Below the pieces are notes generated by a model. That model worked only from the letters and a program-made list of their open reading frames with translations, was not told the origin of the DNA and did no database searches. Positions 1 through 10,446 of a DNA stretch of 64,000 nucleotides are shown here, in pieces. Position numbers and translations under genes: made by a program. How positions within the stretch are numbered: the stretch's first letter is position 1; each line of letters opens with the position of its first letter. Origin of the DNA: Hoylesella saccharolytica JCM 17484 (GTDB lineage: Bacteria > Bacteroidota > Bacteroidia > Bacteroidales > Bacteroidaceae); the NCBI RefSeq assembly GCF_000614205.1, contig NZ_BAKN01000015.1:1-64000 (forward strand). The letters run 5' to 3'.

Positions 1-1
1 G

Positions 2-88
2 TTTCGCCGATACGGCTATACCGAAAACCTCGCGTTCGACAACTACACTGACAGATATGCTTTTGAAGAAGTAAACACATCTGTATAA
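2..88 (+). CDS. C-terminal end of an unidentified protein (partial)
   Basis: The second reading frame is open from the window edge to a TAA at 86-88 and gives 28 residues ending in EEVNTSV. The rest of the gene lies upstream of the window. The fragment is too short to assign to a family. It is followed by about 390 bp without a gene that contains a 22-bp-period repeat array. That the stretch is coding is inferred only from the open frame at the edge. Confidence 0.4.
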   Translation, partial: FRRYGYTENLAFDNYTDRYAFEEVNTSV

Positions 89-97
89 AACGTATTG

Positions 98-192
98 CAA
101 AAATATGCAGTACCAGCCGTTGGTAGACACACTACCACGTATTGGTAGGCATGCTACCAACGTGTGGTACACACACTACCAAACATTGGTAG
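98..192. repeat. 22-bp-period array of TTGGTAG/CTACCAA dyads (array D)
   Basis: Dyads of the form TTGGTAG-N5-CTACCAA begin at 120, 142 and 164. A half-unit TTGGTAG begins at 186, and a degenerate unit at about 98 keeps only its right half (TACCAG, 111-116). The step is exactly 22 bp. The clearest unit is TTGGTAGGCATGCTACCAA at 142-160. No gene overlaps it. The motif differs from the AT-rich arrays at 16.5, 40.5 and 47.1 kb, but the period is the same. Confidence 0.8.
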
Positions 193-483
193 CGGGCCCA
201 TTTGTATGTATTATGAATATAAGTTTGTTATAAATACGACCGACAAAAAAAGAAATAGAAATATGCAAGTAATTATTGTGCTGACGATGGGCTTTCAGCG
301 AACGATTTCTAGACCGTATATCGTGTTATAACAGAGGCATGCAGCTGGTAGATTTAAACGGGCGATATGGGACGATTTCAGTTGTAAAAAACAATATAAA
401 ACGTGCAGTTCGTACATCCCTTCGGCGTGATGTTGCGGCAGTAATTGCTGATAAACATACTGCAGAACTTTGCACTAATAAAA
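193..483. other. Intergenic, no gene seen
   Basis: No convincing open frame or RNA gene is visible between array D and the terminator at 484-508. The stretch lies between the 3' end of the partial gene and the 3' end of the minus-strand secreted-protein gene. It may hold remnants of a decayed gene, but nothing was recognised. Confidence 0.4.
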
Positions 484-508
484 AAGGACGCACGGTTCGT
501 GCGTCCTT
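484..508 (-). terminator. Rho-independent terminator for the secreted-protein gene
   Basis: A perfect 11-bp stem (AAGGACGCACG / CGTGCGTCCTT) with a 3-nt loop is followed on the minus strand by a T-rich run, the complement of the A-rich 475-483. It lies about 60 bp past the stop codon of the minus-strand gene at 572. Confidence 0.8.
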
Positions 509-571
509 ATAAAGGTTAGTCTCACTATTCTACAACTCTCCTTCTTTTATTTATTTACTACCTTGTATCTT

Positions 572-2350
572 TCATCGTACAATGTATTTCTTTCCGCCGA
601 TGATGTAAATGCCCGGTGCAAGGTCCTGCTTGGCATCTTCTATCGTATCCGCTTTCCGAACGAGCACGCCCGAAAGAGAATAAACATTGTAACGGGTATG
701 GCTGCCGGGTTGAATCGTGATGCCGTTGATGTCGGTGTGTAAGTTTCCGTCGGGCAGAATGTCTTCATTGGTATATTTGCATAAAATCAAGCCCCAATGG
801 TAAAAGCTGTAAGTATCTGCCGAACCCAGCAACTGACCGCTGTTATTGCTTGCTCGTGCAATGGAAACGATGCTCTGCCCGTCGATGAGCGGGCGACCAA
901 TCTCGCCCACGGCGGTGTTGCTGAAAATAACTTCTTCTATGCTTCGTACCCATCGTTTCCCCGAGAGCGTATATTTGCAGCAACGTGTTCCAGCGTTTAA
1001 ATTATAACCGTAGGTCCATATCGTAGTAGGGTCTTTGGTTTCAAGAACACCGCAGGAGAAAGTTACCGAGCCGCCGTCGGCACCTGCTGCAAGGCGTTCG
1101 CCCGTTCGGGGGTTCACTTGTATAATCATAGCTTCAGCCCTTTCGGTTTGCGCTTCGATAAAAGGTTCCGAAACGGCGTCGTCGGCCATGTCGCCCGTAA
1201 ACTTGCCTGTGATGTACAAATGGTCGTTATAATATTGCAGGTTAAGGCAGGTTGCCGTATGCACCTTTTTATCTTTGCTTCGTGTTTCGAAGGCTTTGAA
1301 ATAGTTGATGCTCAAATCGTCGGTTTTTACAGAGGCATAGACAAGATTGTAATTATAATTAAACTTCAAGCTTTTATCGCCGAAACGGATGGTGTTTGTG
1401 CCGATAGTGTCGCCATGAAAACAGCCGGCAACGTAAAGCGTGTTGTCGCGGATAACCATTTGGTCGAAGGTTGCGTGAAGAATACTGCTTTCGTCTTCGG
1501 TCAGAAACTGCAACAGATATCCATCTTTATCGAGCTTTGCTATAAAAGGGTCTCCGGCCCAACTCTGTGCGGTTCCGTCCCACGCCTTCGTGTTTTTCGC
1601 CTGATGCGTTTCAACACTTCCGTTGCGCTTGGTAAAAGTCATCGCCGAAAGATAGTTGCCGCAAATGTAGATATTGTCTTCGCTATCGAGCGCCAGCGAG
1701 TTATAAAAGGCGGAATGACCACCGAAACGTTTGGGTGAGGGGTGCGTAGTGGTTGCTATCAGGCGTGCCCACAACACTTTTCCGTCTTTATCGATCTTTG
1801 CCACAACCCCTTCTGTTACGGTTCTACCACGAGCATCGGGCGAATACTCCACCTCAGTTTTCTGTCCGTCAGCACCCACCAGTCTGAAAAGTGCCTTTTC
1901 TTTTCTGTCAGCCAGGTTCACCACATCCGAAACAATAATCACGCCTCCGTCTTTCGTAGGTTGTGCAGAAGCGTTCAACCTCAGGCTCCCCTTATCCGAA
2001 TACACTGTCCAAATAACATCTCCCGTAGCCGGATCGAGTTTTTGCAGTAAAAGATTTGCGTTCGACGAATTAGAGTTTTTTGCCTGATAGGGACACCCGA
2101 CGATATCCTGCCCCCTTGCATCTTTTAAAGTGTCGTTATCGAACAGCACCTTTACGCCCGTAAGCGTATTCGAACCGAATGCGGTCATCGAAACGCATTT
2201 GCCGTCGGTTGTTTTAATAACGCAGATGGGCGTGTTGCCCGACTTAGTTATACCATAAAAGGCATGATGCCATTGGTGTTCAAAGTTGGCGGCATAGCTT
2301 GAAGCTGATACAGCCCACACCGCAAACATTACAAGTAAATTTTTTATCAT
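572..2350 (-). CDS. Secreted repeat/beta-propeller-like protein with C-terminal T9SS-type sorting domain
   Basis: The 592-residue protein starts with a signal peptide (cleavage after about residue 20, SSYA/ANF). The middle is built from recurring segments of the type 'DKDGKVLWARL', 'LDSEDNIYICGNY', 'FIAKLDKDGYLL', which resemble SBBP/beta-propeller blades. The last 50 or so residues (YNVYSLSGVLVRKA...LAPGIYIIGGKKYIVR) match the type A sorting domain that directs export through the type IX system. It is a clear paralogue of the gene at 8376-10225: the blocks around 'LLLQKLDPATGDVIW' and 'GNYLSAMTFTKRNG' align with 'IALQKMDPVTGQIKW' and 'GNFRATLTFTKKDG'. It is transcribed divergently from the TonB receptor at 2702. 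Its ligand is unknown; an outer-surface role linked to that receptor is inference from context. Confidence 0.75.
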   Translation of the reverse strand: MIKNLLVMFAVWAVSASSYAANFEHQWHHAFYGITKSGNTPICVIKTTDGKCVSMTAFGSNTLTGVKVLFDNDTLKDARGQDIVGCPYQAKNSNSSNANLLLQKLDPATGDVIWTVYSDKGSLRLNASAQPTKDGGVIIVSDVVNLADRKEKALFRLVGADGQKTEVEYSPDARGRTVTEGVVAKIDKDGKVLWARLIATTTHPSPKRFGGHSAFYNSLALDSEDNIYICGNYLSAMTFTKRNGSVETHQAKNTKAWDGTAQSWAGDPFIAKLDKDGYLLQFLTEDESSILHATFDQMVIRDNTLYVAGCFHGDTIGTNTIRFGDKSLKFNYNYNLVYASVKTDDLSINYFKAFETRSKDKKVHTATCLNLQYYNDHLYITGKFTGDMADDAVSEPFIEAQTERAEAMIIQVNPRTGERLAAGADGGSVTFSCGVLETKDPTTIWTYGYNLNAGTRCCKYTLSGKRWVRSIEEVIFSNTAVGEIGRPLIDGQSIVSIARASNNSGQLLGSADTYSFYHWGLILCKYTNEDILPDGNLHTDINGITIQPGSHTRYNVYSLSGVLVRKADTIEDAKQDLAPGIYIIGGKKYIVR

Positions 2351-2419
2351 CGTTTTTTATTTTAAAGTTTATATAATGTTTAAACAGCCCACGAGGGGCG
2401 TATGTTGTTCATTGCAGTG

Positions 2420-2450
2420 CAAAGGTAGGCGGGTTGAAAGGGAACAACAA
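2420..2450 (-). promoter_or_regulatory. Bacteroidetes-type promoter for the 572-2350 gene
   Basis: On the minus strand TTG (2450-2448) is followed after 20 nt by TACCTTTG (2427-2420), the -33/-7 pattern of the Bacteroidetes primary sigma factor. It lies about 70 bp upstream of the start codon. Confidence 0.65.
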
Positions 2451-2534
2451 TACCTAAAAATCATTATTCTGCCGCGAAAACAACTGTTTTAATGCCGTCC
2501 CGATTTGGGATTTAATATTTCCAAGTGTTTTTGC

Positions 2535-2596
2535 GCCGTCAGAATTTCTGCTGGCTCCGCCGGATGGGTTGTGACGCTTTCAGAAATTCTGACGGC
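2535..2596. repeat. 16-bp perfect inverted repeat in the divergent intergenic region
   Basis: GCCGTCAGAATTTCTG (2535-2550) and its exact reverse complement (2581-2596) flank a 30-bp GC-richer spacer. Similarity continues outwards (TTTTGC against the complement of CACCAAAA). It lies between the two divergent promoters. It could be a hairpin, an operator or a small mobile remnant; no function is visible. Confidence 0.75.
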
Positions 2597-2630
2597 ACCA
2601 AAAACTACCCGTTTTCACTACTTTTAGGTA

Positions 2631-2661
2631 TTGTAAGGCTTACCAAGTAGAAATACCTTTG
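2631..2661 (+). promoter_or_regulatory. Promoter for the TonB receptor operon
   Basis: TTG (2631-2633), a 20-nt gap and TACCTTTG (2654-2661) fit the Bacteroidetes consensus. It lies 40 bp upstream of the ATG at 2702 and probably drives 2702-8341, perhaps to 10225. Confidence 0.7.
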
Positions 2662-2701
2662 CAAAAACATTACGTAAATCTGTAATACACATTGTAGGAA
2701 C

Positions 2702-5490
2702 ATGCCATTTCGAAAGTTTTTTCTTTTGATATTATGCAGCATATCGATACAGCTCAGGGCGCAAAATTATATAACGGTAAGCGGTTCTGTTACCGATAAA
2801 ACTACCGCAGAAAAGCTGCCCGGCGCAACGGTTTCGTTTCGGGGCATTCGGTCGCACGCCACAATCGCCGACGGCGAGGGGCGCTATACACTAAAAATAT
2901 GGGCAAACCAGGCATACGTGCTCACCGTTTCGTACGTGGGGCACGAAACCTACAAGCGCAACGTGCGCTACACCGAAAATGCCGTGCACAACGTAAAACT
3001 AACCGACAACACCCGGCTGAGCGAGGTGGTGGTAATAGCCAAAGAAGGGCGCGGGCCCGTAAGCACATCGGTAATAGGCCGCGATGCCATGGAGCATCTG
3101 CAACCAACAAGCATTGCCGATTTGATGGAACTGCTACCCGGTGGCTATTCAAAAGATCCGAACATGGGGCAGGCCAACACCATCGAACTGCGCGAAACGG
3201 GGGCGATGAGTGCCGTAGGCAGATCGCTGCGCAACAACAATTATGCTATTTCGTCGTTAGGCACACAGTTTATCGTAGACGGTGCGCCGATTAATACGGA
3301 TGCCAACCTGCAACATTCGCCCCTGAGCGACACACAGCGCAGCGTTATGGGCTATTCTGCCGAGAATAACCGCAACATCACCAACAAGGGCGTGGATATG
3401 AGAGCCATCGGCACCGACGATATCGAAAGGGTAGAAGTGGTGCGGGGCATCCCGAGCGTGGAATACGGAAACATGACCAGCGGCATTGTAAACATCCGGA
3501 AAATTCGCCGCCCCATACCCTTCACAGCGCGCTTTAAAGCCGATGGTTACAGCAAGCTGATTTCTGTAGGCAAGGGCGTAAGCGCAGGCAAGCACTCGGT
3601 GCTGAATTTCGATGCAGGGTATTTAGATTCGAAAATCGACCCCACCAACAACTTAGAGAACTATAAACGCCTAAACGGCTCGGTTCGCTACACCTATCGC
3701 AAAGAAAACAAAGCCTATAAATGGCATTGGGACGCGGGGGCAGACTATACCGGTTCGTTCGATAACGCAAAAGCCGACCCCGATCTGAATTACGGGCGGA
3801 TAGAAGAATATCGGGCAGATTATAACCGCATGGCGCTAACAAACAGCATCGGCTTTGCTTGGGCCAAAAGGCTTTTAAAAGAGTTGGAAGTAAACACAGC
3901 TCTTTCGCTTCAGCTCGACCGGCTTCACCAACGCCGGCTTGTGGCCCCGCAACGTTACGGCATTGTTCCCACCAACTTCGAAGATGGAGAGCACGAAGCC
4001 GGTGCGGTTTATGCCGAATACGTAACCGATTATCTGAGCGACGGCAAGCCTTTCGATGCCTACCTAAAAGCCAAAGGCGTGCTGCAGTTTAACTCGGGAA
4101 AGACCGTAGAACACAAGGTGAAATTCGGGCTGAATTGGGATTACACCAAAAACTACGGCCGCGGACAGGTGTACGACATGCATCGCCCCTTAAGCATTGT
4201 GGGGTGGGCATCACGCCCCCGAAAATACAGCGACATTCCCGGTTTGCAAAACCTCTCGGCATTTGGCGAAGAAAACCTAACCTGGAATATAGCCGGTTGG
4301 CGATGGGTTGCCATGTTGGGTACACGGGTGAACACCATGCCCGGCTTAGACAAACGCTTCGATATGAGTGGCAAACTCTACATCGATCCGCGTTTCAATT
4401 TCAGTTGTCGCCTACCCTATATTACCGTAGGCGGCAGTCCGCTAAGCATCACGGCAAACGGCGGTTGGGGCATAACCACCAAAAATCCCACGCTCAATTA
4501 TCTTTTCCCCGACCCTTATTATAGCAACTTCATCGAATTGGCGTATTACGACACAAGCAATCCCGAAGCCAACAGCCGCTTCGTGGTAATGAGCTACAAA
4601 CAAGACCCTACCAACTATGCACTGACCCCAGCTCGTAACCGCAAATGGGAAATACGCCTCGACGTAGATTGGAACGACAATTCGCTCTCCATGGGCTATT
4701 TTACAGAAGCCATGACGGATGGATTTCGTTATAGCAGCACCTACGGCGTATATAACTATAAAGATTACGACGAGTCGAAAATGACTGCGGGGGCCGACTG
4801 GCACACGTTGCCTTATACAGAAAAGCAGGTGCTTGACGGTTATCAACAGTCGTCTAACGGCAGCAAAATGGTGAAACAAGGTATAGAGTTTCAGTTTACT
4901 TCCGCAAGAATAAAACCGCTCCGCACACGCATCAATGTTTCCGGCGCATGGTTTCACACCATCTACACCAACAGCAACCCATGTTCGAACCGGTAAGTTC
5001 GGTCATCGCCAATCAGCAGGTAAGCGACCGCTATGTAGGATTATACAACTGGAATGACGGCAGGGTGAACGACCGGTTGAACAGTAATTTCACGTTCGAC
5101 ACGCAGATACCCGAATGGGGATTTATTTTCACTACCTCAGCTCAGTTTATGTGGCTGGTGAAAACCCAAATGCAAGATAAAAACGGCTATCCTATAGGTT
5201 ATATATCTTCGGCTGACGGAAAAATACACCCTTTCACACCAACTGACGAGAACGATATTTTTCTGAAACAACTCATCAAGAAATACAGCGACACGCAATT
5301 CATCCCGTTCACCGTTCCCATGTCGATGATCATTAATCTCAAGGCCACGAAACAAATCGGGAAATATATCAAGTTGAGTTTTTTTGCCAACAAAATTCTC
5401 GATTATCTGCCCGATTACAATTCGGCCGGTCGCATTGTACGTCGCAACGCTTCGCCTTATTTCGGCGTAGAAGCGAATTTTAGAATTTAA
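2702..5490 (+). CDS. TonB-dependent receptor with carboxypeptidase-like N-terminal domain (one-base frameshift)
   Basis: With one base restored the protein is 929 residues. It begins with a signal peptide (about 1-20, ending LRAQ), then a CarboxypepD-regulatory-like domain ('SGSVTDKTTAEKLPGATVSF', about 26-110), a plug domain (about 120-255, 'IERVEVVRGIPSVEYGNMTSG') and a long beta-barrel ending in the aromatic 'FGVEANFRI'. It should be an outer-membrane transporter driven by TonB-ExbBD; the substrate is unknown. The frame is broken near 4978-4980: the upstream frame reads NSNPCSNR-stop, while the other frame continues NSNPMFEPV. One extra C in the CCC run joins them. The gene is 12 bp from the DUF4876 lipoprotein gene and is surely co-transcribed with it. 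A true pseudogene is possible but less likely given the window-wide deletion pattern. Confidence 0.85.
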
Positions 5491-5502
5491 AGATACAGCC
5501 CT

Positions 5503-6801
5503 ATGAAGAATATTAGAAACATATTCGTTTTTCTGACAGTCACGTCGCTGTTTTCGTGCATAGATAGAAACGACAGCATCTCGCGCACAAAAACACAGAT
5601 AAATATAACCTATCCCAGCGATGTAAACGGCATGCAGATAGAAAAAGATTCTATTATGCTCAGAAATATCTCTACCGGCCAAACCTCTGTCTGGTATGCA
5701 CGCAACATCAATTTGCCTTCAGGACTGTACGACTGTTCCTATCTGGCAGATGTTACCTACAAGAATGGTACAGGAGCCGATGCAGTTTTTTCAAGAGGAC
5801 ATTTGGCAGGAAAGGTGGAGAACATGCAGATTACGGGCGAAGAAAAGAATATAGATATTGAAACGTTTCTCTCAGCAGACAACGACGACTTTATCTTCGA
5901 AGAAATATTTTTTACAGGAACCTTACGCGCCTCGGGTTCCCAATACTATGGCGACAGCTATATCAAGATTTACAATAATACCAATCATGTGCTTTATGCC
6001 GACGGTCTGGGATTTTGCGAATCAAAATTCAAATCAACACTCTTTTTCGATTACAAACCCGACATTCGTAAAGATACCTTCACGGTGTGGTCGCTCTATG
6101 TCATTCCCGGCACGGGCCACGACCATCCAGTTCTTCCCGGTCATTCACTGCTGATTGTCGACACAGGTATCGATCATCGTTTAGCCAATCCTAATTCTTT
6201 GGATTTTAGCAAAGCCGATTTTGAATGGTACGACGTATCCATTCACCCCGCACACATGGACATTGACAGCCCCACCGTGCCGAACCTTGACAAATGGTAT
6301 TGCTACACGCAAAGTTTCTATGTGTTACACAACCGGGGCTTCACATCTTTTGCGCTTTGTCGTATTCCGAAAGAGATAACCAAAGAGCAATGGCTCAAAG
6401 ATTATCTTTATCACTACAGCTACGTACAGGTAAATATTGCCGGCGAATTTCATATGACGCAGTCGGCTTATAAAATTCCGAATTCATGGATTATCGACGG
6501 CGTAAATTGCAGTGTCGAAGCCAAGCGACTTTGGAACATTCTCCCCGCTTCCGTCGACGCCGGATGGACACATTGCGGCACCACCGACCACGATAAAACC
6601 CGATATTTCAAAAGTATTCGCAGGAAACTTCTCTACCTGAACACAGATGGCACCATGCGATTGAAAGACACGAACAACTCTACCGAAGATTTCAATACAG
6701 AATGCGTGCCGTCGATGATAGAAATACAAAAATCGGCCATTGATGCACAAGGTACCAAGTGCAATCAACAAACCTACGATGGGATTATACCTAAAAACTA
6801 A
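5503..6801 (+). CDS. DUF4876-like surface lipoprotein
   Basis: The 432-residue protein starts with a lipoprotein signal peptide (MKNIRNIFVFLTVTSLFSC; lipobox LFSC, Cys19). Next come an immunoglobulin-like N-terminal part (about 35-120) and a long region with 'FIFEEIFFTGT' and 'YIKIYNNTNHVLYADGL'. These resemble DUF4876 proteins, which usually sit beside a TonB receptor in Bacteroidetes. Spacing is 12 bp after the receptor and 8 bp before the barrel gene, so this is an operon. By analogy with other receptor-lipoprotein pairs it may capture a ligand at the outer membrane. The family assignment comes from memory of motif and context, and the ligand is not known. Confidence 0.7.
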   Translation: MKNIRNIFVFLTVTSLFSCIDRNDSISRTKTQINITYPSDVNGMQIEKDSIMLRNISTGQTSVWYARNINLPSGLYDCSYLADVTYKNGTGADAVFSRGHLAGKVENMQITGEEKNIDIETFLSADNDDFIFEEIFFTGTLRASGSQYYGDSYIKIYNNTNHVLYADGLGFCESKFKSTLFFDYKPDIRKDTFTVWSLYVIPGTGHDHPVLPGHSLLIVDTGIDHRLANPNSLDFSKADFEWYDVSIHPAHMDIDSPTVPNLDKWYCYTQSFYVLHNRGFTSFALCRIPKEITKEQWLKDYLYHYSYVQVNIAGEFHMTQSAYKIPNSWIIDGVNCSVEAKRLWNILPASVDAGWTHCGTTDHDKTRYFKSIRRKLLYLNTDGTMRLKDTNNSTEDFNTECVPSMIEIQKSAIDAQGTKCNQQTYDGIIPKN

Positions 6802-6809
6802 GCAGCACA

Positions 6810-8341
6810 ATGAAATGGCATATCTTCCTATCTTCTATTTATAAAGGATGCATTGCTTTGGGCATCTTCATCATATCGGCAGCTGATGTTTCGGCGCAAG
6901 ATGTTATCGCGAGACACGCAGAACATGCCAGCGCCTCAACCCGCTTTATGGGCATGCTTTACCAAAATCCCTCTTATCAGATGGACAGATATAAAACGTC
7001 ATTAAATCGCGCAAGCCTCTACAACCATAACCGACAGGCCACCTTGCCACCGCTTTTAGAAGATGGCGATGACACACAGTTGTGGGGTGCCCGCGTAAAT
7101 GCTTATATTCCTAAAGGCAAATCGGCTATTTGGGGATACGCGCATTATGACAACAGCCGCACCAAAAATATTCACTACTCAGAAACAAGCGATGCTTCTC
7201 TCCTCTATCCTTATGTCATGGCCGATACCATTGGCGGCGGAACTTCAAAAGATGAGGTTTACGATTTTATGGGCGGCTTTTCTACACGTCTCAATCACAA
7301 ATGGATTATCGGAGCACAAGGAACCTACACGGCACAACTCGATTACAGAACACGTGACCCCCGACCTAAAAACCTTACATCGGATATAAAACTTACAGCA
7401 GGTACCTCTTATCTTTTATCAGCCTATCAAGTGGGGGCTGCGCTTCATTTTCACCGATACAAGCAAACCAACGAAGTAAAGGTTTATAACGAAACATCGG
7501 CACCTTTGTTCTATCATCTTACCGGATTGGGAACCGACTATTATGCTTCAGGGGCGAAAATACAGCCACTTATTACAAAGGGGCAGGTTGGGGTATTACG
7601 CTGAATGCGGCCCCGAAAGATAAGAGCGGCTTCTTTGCTTCTTATCAATACCAAAACCTATACATCGACAAAATCATTTCCTCGCTTAACGAACTACCGA
7701 TGTCTACGTTGAAGCTCTATTACCTTTCGGCCGAAGCGGGATATCTCAACCGGGGGCGTCGGCACGATTTCGGTGTGAAGTTCAACGGTAACCATTCGCT
7801 CAGAAAGGGTATTGAAAACATTTTTGGAAGTCCGGCTTCTCACATGTACCCACAGATAGGCAGTGAACCGCAATTCAAACAACAACAATTGAACTTGTCA
7901 TCCGAAGCTTTATATCGCTGTCATTCTGAGCGTTCTGTTTACGAGTTTGATTATCGTTTCAGCTATAATCGCCTCAAAGAAACCCATAACGACCCTTATC
8001 GGCTTATGCAATCTTCTGCCATCAGTTCTCGAATACAAGCCAAAGGACTATGGTTAATCCATAAATGGCTGTGTCAGATCCGTCTGTCATTCCTTACGGT
8101 CAACAGTTTTAAAAATAACATGGAACTAAAAGGCGAATTAAATAGAGCGATGTTGCCACCACTACTTCAGCGTTACGATTATCTTTCCTCACACAGATAT
8201 CTTACCGATAACAACATAATGTTTCATTACGACACGGGCCGCAAGTACAGTGTTTTTTTCTCGCTTAACTGGCAATACTGTCACTATCAGCAACATCAGC
8301 ATACCAACGAACAAACCCTTTCGATAGGAATAGAATTTTAA
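6810..8341 (+). CDS. DUF6850-like outer-membrane beta-barrel protein (one-base frameshift)
   Basis: With one base restored the protein is 510 residues. It has a signal peptide (ending about residue 30, ADVSAQ), a region 'FMGMLYQNPSYQMDRYKTSLN' and many alternating aromatic strands, ending 'NEQTLSIGIEF' with a terminal Phe as in outer-membrane barrels. The frame breaks near 7569-7572: the first frame runs into 'KGQVGVLR-stop', while the second reads 'KGAGWGITLNAAPKDKSGFF' and continues through 7700. One missing T in 'cttatt' explains it. It is third in the receptor/DUF4876 operon. It probably works with the receptor, but its biochemical role is unknown. Confidence 0.7.
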
Positions 8342-8375
8342 ACAAACATATTTTACAAACTAAAAGGTATTAAAC

Positions 8376-10225
8376 ATGAAGAAAACTTTTACACTTATTG
8401 CGCTTTTTGCGCTGGTTACAACCTCGGTTTTTGCCAACAACTATACACTTAGTTGGGCACACACCCTCGACGGCAACACGGCTGCGGCAGATAATGCTGT
8501 CGAAGTATCAAAATCTGCCGACGGTCATATTCTTGTTCTTAATTCATGGGGGTCGGCAAGCTACCCGCCATCTTATACGGGTGCGCCTACCGAATCTATG
8601 CACTTCTATGTGGATGGGGTGCTGGCGAAAGACGACCGTGGAAACGAAATTATCGGTTCTGATTACAAAGCAAGCGATGGCACCTCGATGAATAATAACA
8701 TCGCCCTTCAGAAGATGGACCGGTAACAGGACAAATTAAATGGATTGTATATACAGACCGCGGAGATGTCTTTCACAATTATGCACATGTGCAACCCGCT
8801 AAAGACGGCGGAGCCTTTTTATTGCTCTATGTGCGCCATTGGGCAGAAGATAAGATGACCATTTTGAGCCGCATTCACGGAACCAATGGCACGGTTGCCA
8901 CATTAGAAACCCAGCAGGGCATTTATCAAATAACCAAAAACAAAGCTACTTCAACACACATTTATTATGTGCCGGTACTGGCAAAAATAGCTGCCAACGG
9001 AGAGGTGAAATGGGCAAAGGTGCTTTGGGATGTTACGCCGCACACAGATTTGCAACGAGCCCCCAGCTGGCTTTCACTGACCAACGGATTTGCGGTAGAC
9101 AATGATGAAAACCTTTATATTGCAGGCAACTTCCGCGCCACGCTTACCTTTACAAAGAAAGATGGTACGCAGGAAAGTATGGCACCCCAGAGCATAGCGG
9201 GTTGGGATGGTGATGTTCAGAAGCAGGTGGGCGACTTGTTTTTAGTAAAATTCGATAAAGATGGCAATTATTTGGCAGGTATTACACAGGCAGGAACGGT
9301 AGATTATGCCGGCTTCTACCTCCTTACAGCAAAGGATAATAAAATTTATGCCGCAGGTTATGCGCGCAGCAAAGGCACACCGTTTAAGCTGGGCTCGTTT
9401 GATATGAATGTTTCTAAAGACAAGTTTTGTTTTATCGTTGCCGGCTTTAACAAAGACCTTACCCCGTTTTTTGCCACTTCGTATAATGCCAACAATCAGG
9501 TAAGAGCGCTCCAGCTCAACGGACTGCAATCTATCGACAACGCGCTTTACCTTACAGGTTCTGCAAGTGTTAACGAGCTGGGTGGCGCATGGAGCGATGA
9601 GGCAGGCAACCCTGTGCTAACCCCCACTTTGGAAAAGAATTACCAGGGTTATGCGCTGAAGATAAACCCGAACGATGGGGCGGTGCTGGCATCGGGCGTA
9701 AACACCCAAACCACTTCTATCAGCAAATTTACAGGCGTTTACTTGGCGAAAGACGAGAACAACCAACAAACAATACATGCTTTTGGTTATGATATGGGAC
9801 CCGGAGCCATTGATTTTGTGCTTGAAGAGAATGCAGCCACCAAAACACTTGCCAACACCGGGCATTCTGTAGTGATGAATTCCGTCAGTGTGGCTACCAC
9901 ACCGGTTGCCTTCGATGGGCGCGTTGTATTTTTTAACCGTTTCGGGCAAGCAAAAAAAGCCGGTTTCAAAGCCACGTATATGGATGGTACCGAAACCACA
10001 CCGGTAAATTGTTGGAGCGCCGCCGTTTATTCGTACACCGGTAACGGAATTATCAGCACCGGCGAGCCTTTTGGCGATGTTCCCACCGAAATCAAGGGTA
10101 ACACCCTGAAGTATGCAGCCAACGGAAAGATATACAATCTAAACGGAACCTGCGTAGGCACATCGGCTGAAAACTTACCGAAGGGCATTTACATCCGCGA
10201 CGGTAAAAAGTTTGTTGTAAAATAA
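8376..10225 (+). CDS. Secreted repeat protein with T9SS-type sorting domain, paralogue of 572-2350 (one-base frameshift)
   Basis: With one base restored the protein is 616 residues. It has a signal peptide (MKKTFTLIALFALVTTSVFA), repeated blade-like segments ('FLVKFDKDGNYLAGI', 'DENLYIAGNFRATLTF') and a C-terminal sorting domain ending 'LPKGIYIRDGKKFVVK'. The frame breaks at about 8720: 'QKMDR-stop' becomes 'QKMDPVTGQIKWIVYTDRG' if one C is added to 'gaccgg', matching the paralogue's 'QKLDPATGDVIWTVYSDKG'. It follows the DUF6850 gene by 34 bp. Two homologues bracketing one transport operon suggest exported partners of that system. The activity is unknown. Confidence 0.75.
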
Positions 10226-10237
10226 AAGTGCAATGCC

Positions 10238-10274
10238 AAAAGCCCCGCAGCGTGAGGTCACGCCGGGGCTTTTT
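10238..10274 (+). terminator. Rho-independent terminator after the receptor locus
   Basis: AAAAGCCCCG and CGGGGCTTTTT pair around an inner CGTGA/TCACG stem and are followed by T residues. It lies 13 bp after the stop of the secreted paralogue and closes the 2.7-10.2 kb transcription unit. Confidence 0.8.
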
Positions 10275-10385
10275 CGCTCGTTATAACCCCAGAGTGACGT
10301 CACTAATATTTTCGACATGCCTCGGAGTGGGGTCACACTGACAGAACATTTTAAAACTTATAATTCTATAAAAATGGCATCGGTT

Positions 10386-10418
10386 TTGCAATAAGGCTCA
10401 AAGAAAGCTATAACTTTG
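10386..10418 (+). promoter_or_regulatory. Likely promoter for the BI-1/YccA gene
   Basis: TTTTG (ending 10388) and TAACTTTG (10411-10418) are separated by 22 nt, slightly longer than the usual 19-21. They lie 28 bp upstream of the ATG at 10447. Confidence 0.5.
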
Positions 10419-10446
10419 TAGTAAATATTCACTAAAAACAGAAAAT

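Noticed and set aside
98..192. CRISPR-like array
   Set aside because: The repeat step is 22 bp with spacers of only a few bases, units diverge, and no cas gene is present. The same holds for the arrays at 16.5, 40.5 and 47.1 kb.
1118..1738. 206-codon plus-strand frame inside the secreted-protein gene
   Set aside because: It is antisense to a gene with signal peptide, repeats and sorting domain supported by a paralogue; no independent features.
8376..10225. Programmed frameshift or phase variation in the secreted paralogue
   Set aside because: No slippery site or simple-sequence tract is present, and the same one-base loss occurs in eleven other genes, so error is the simpler reading.
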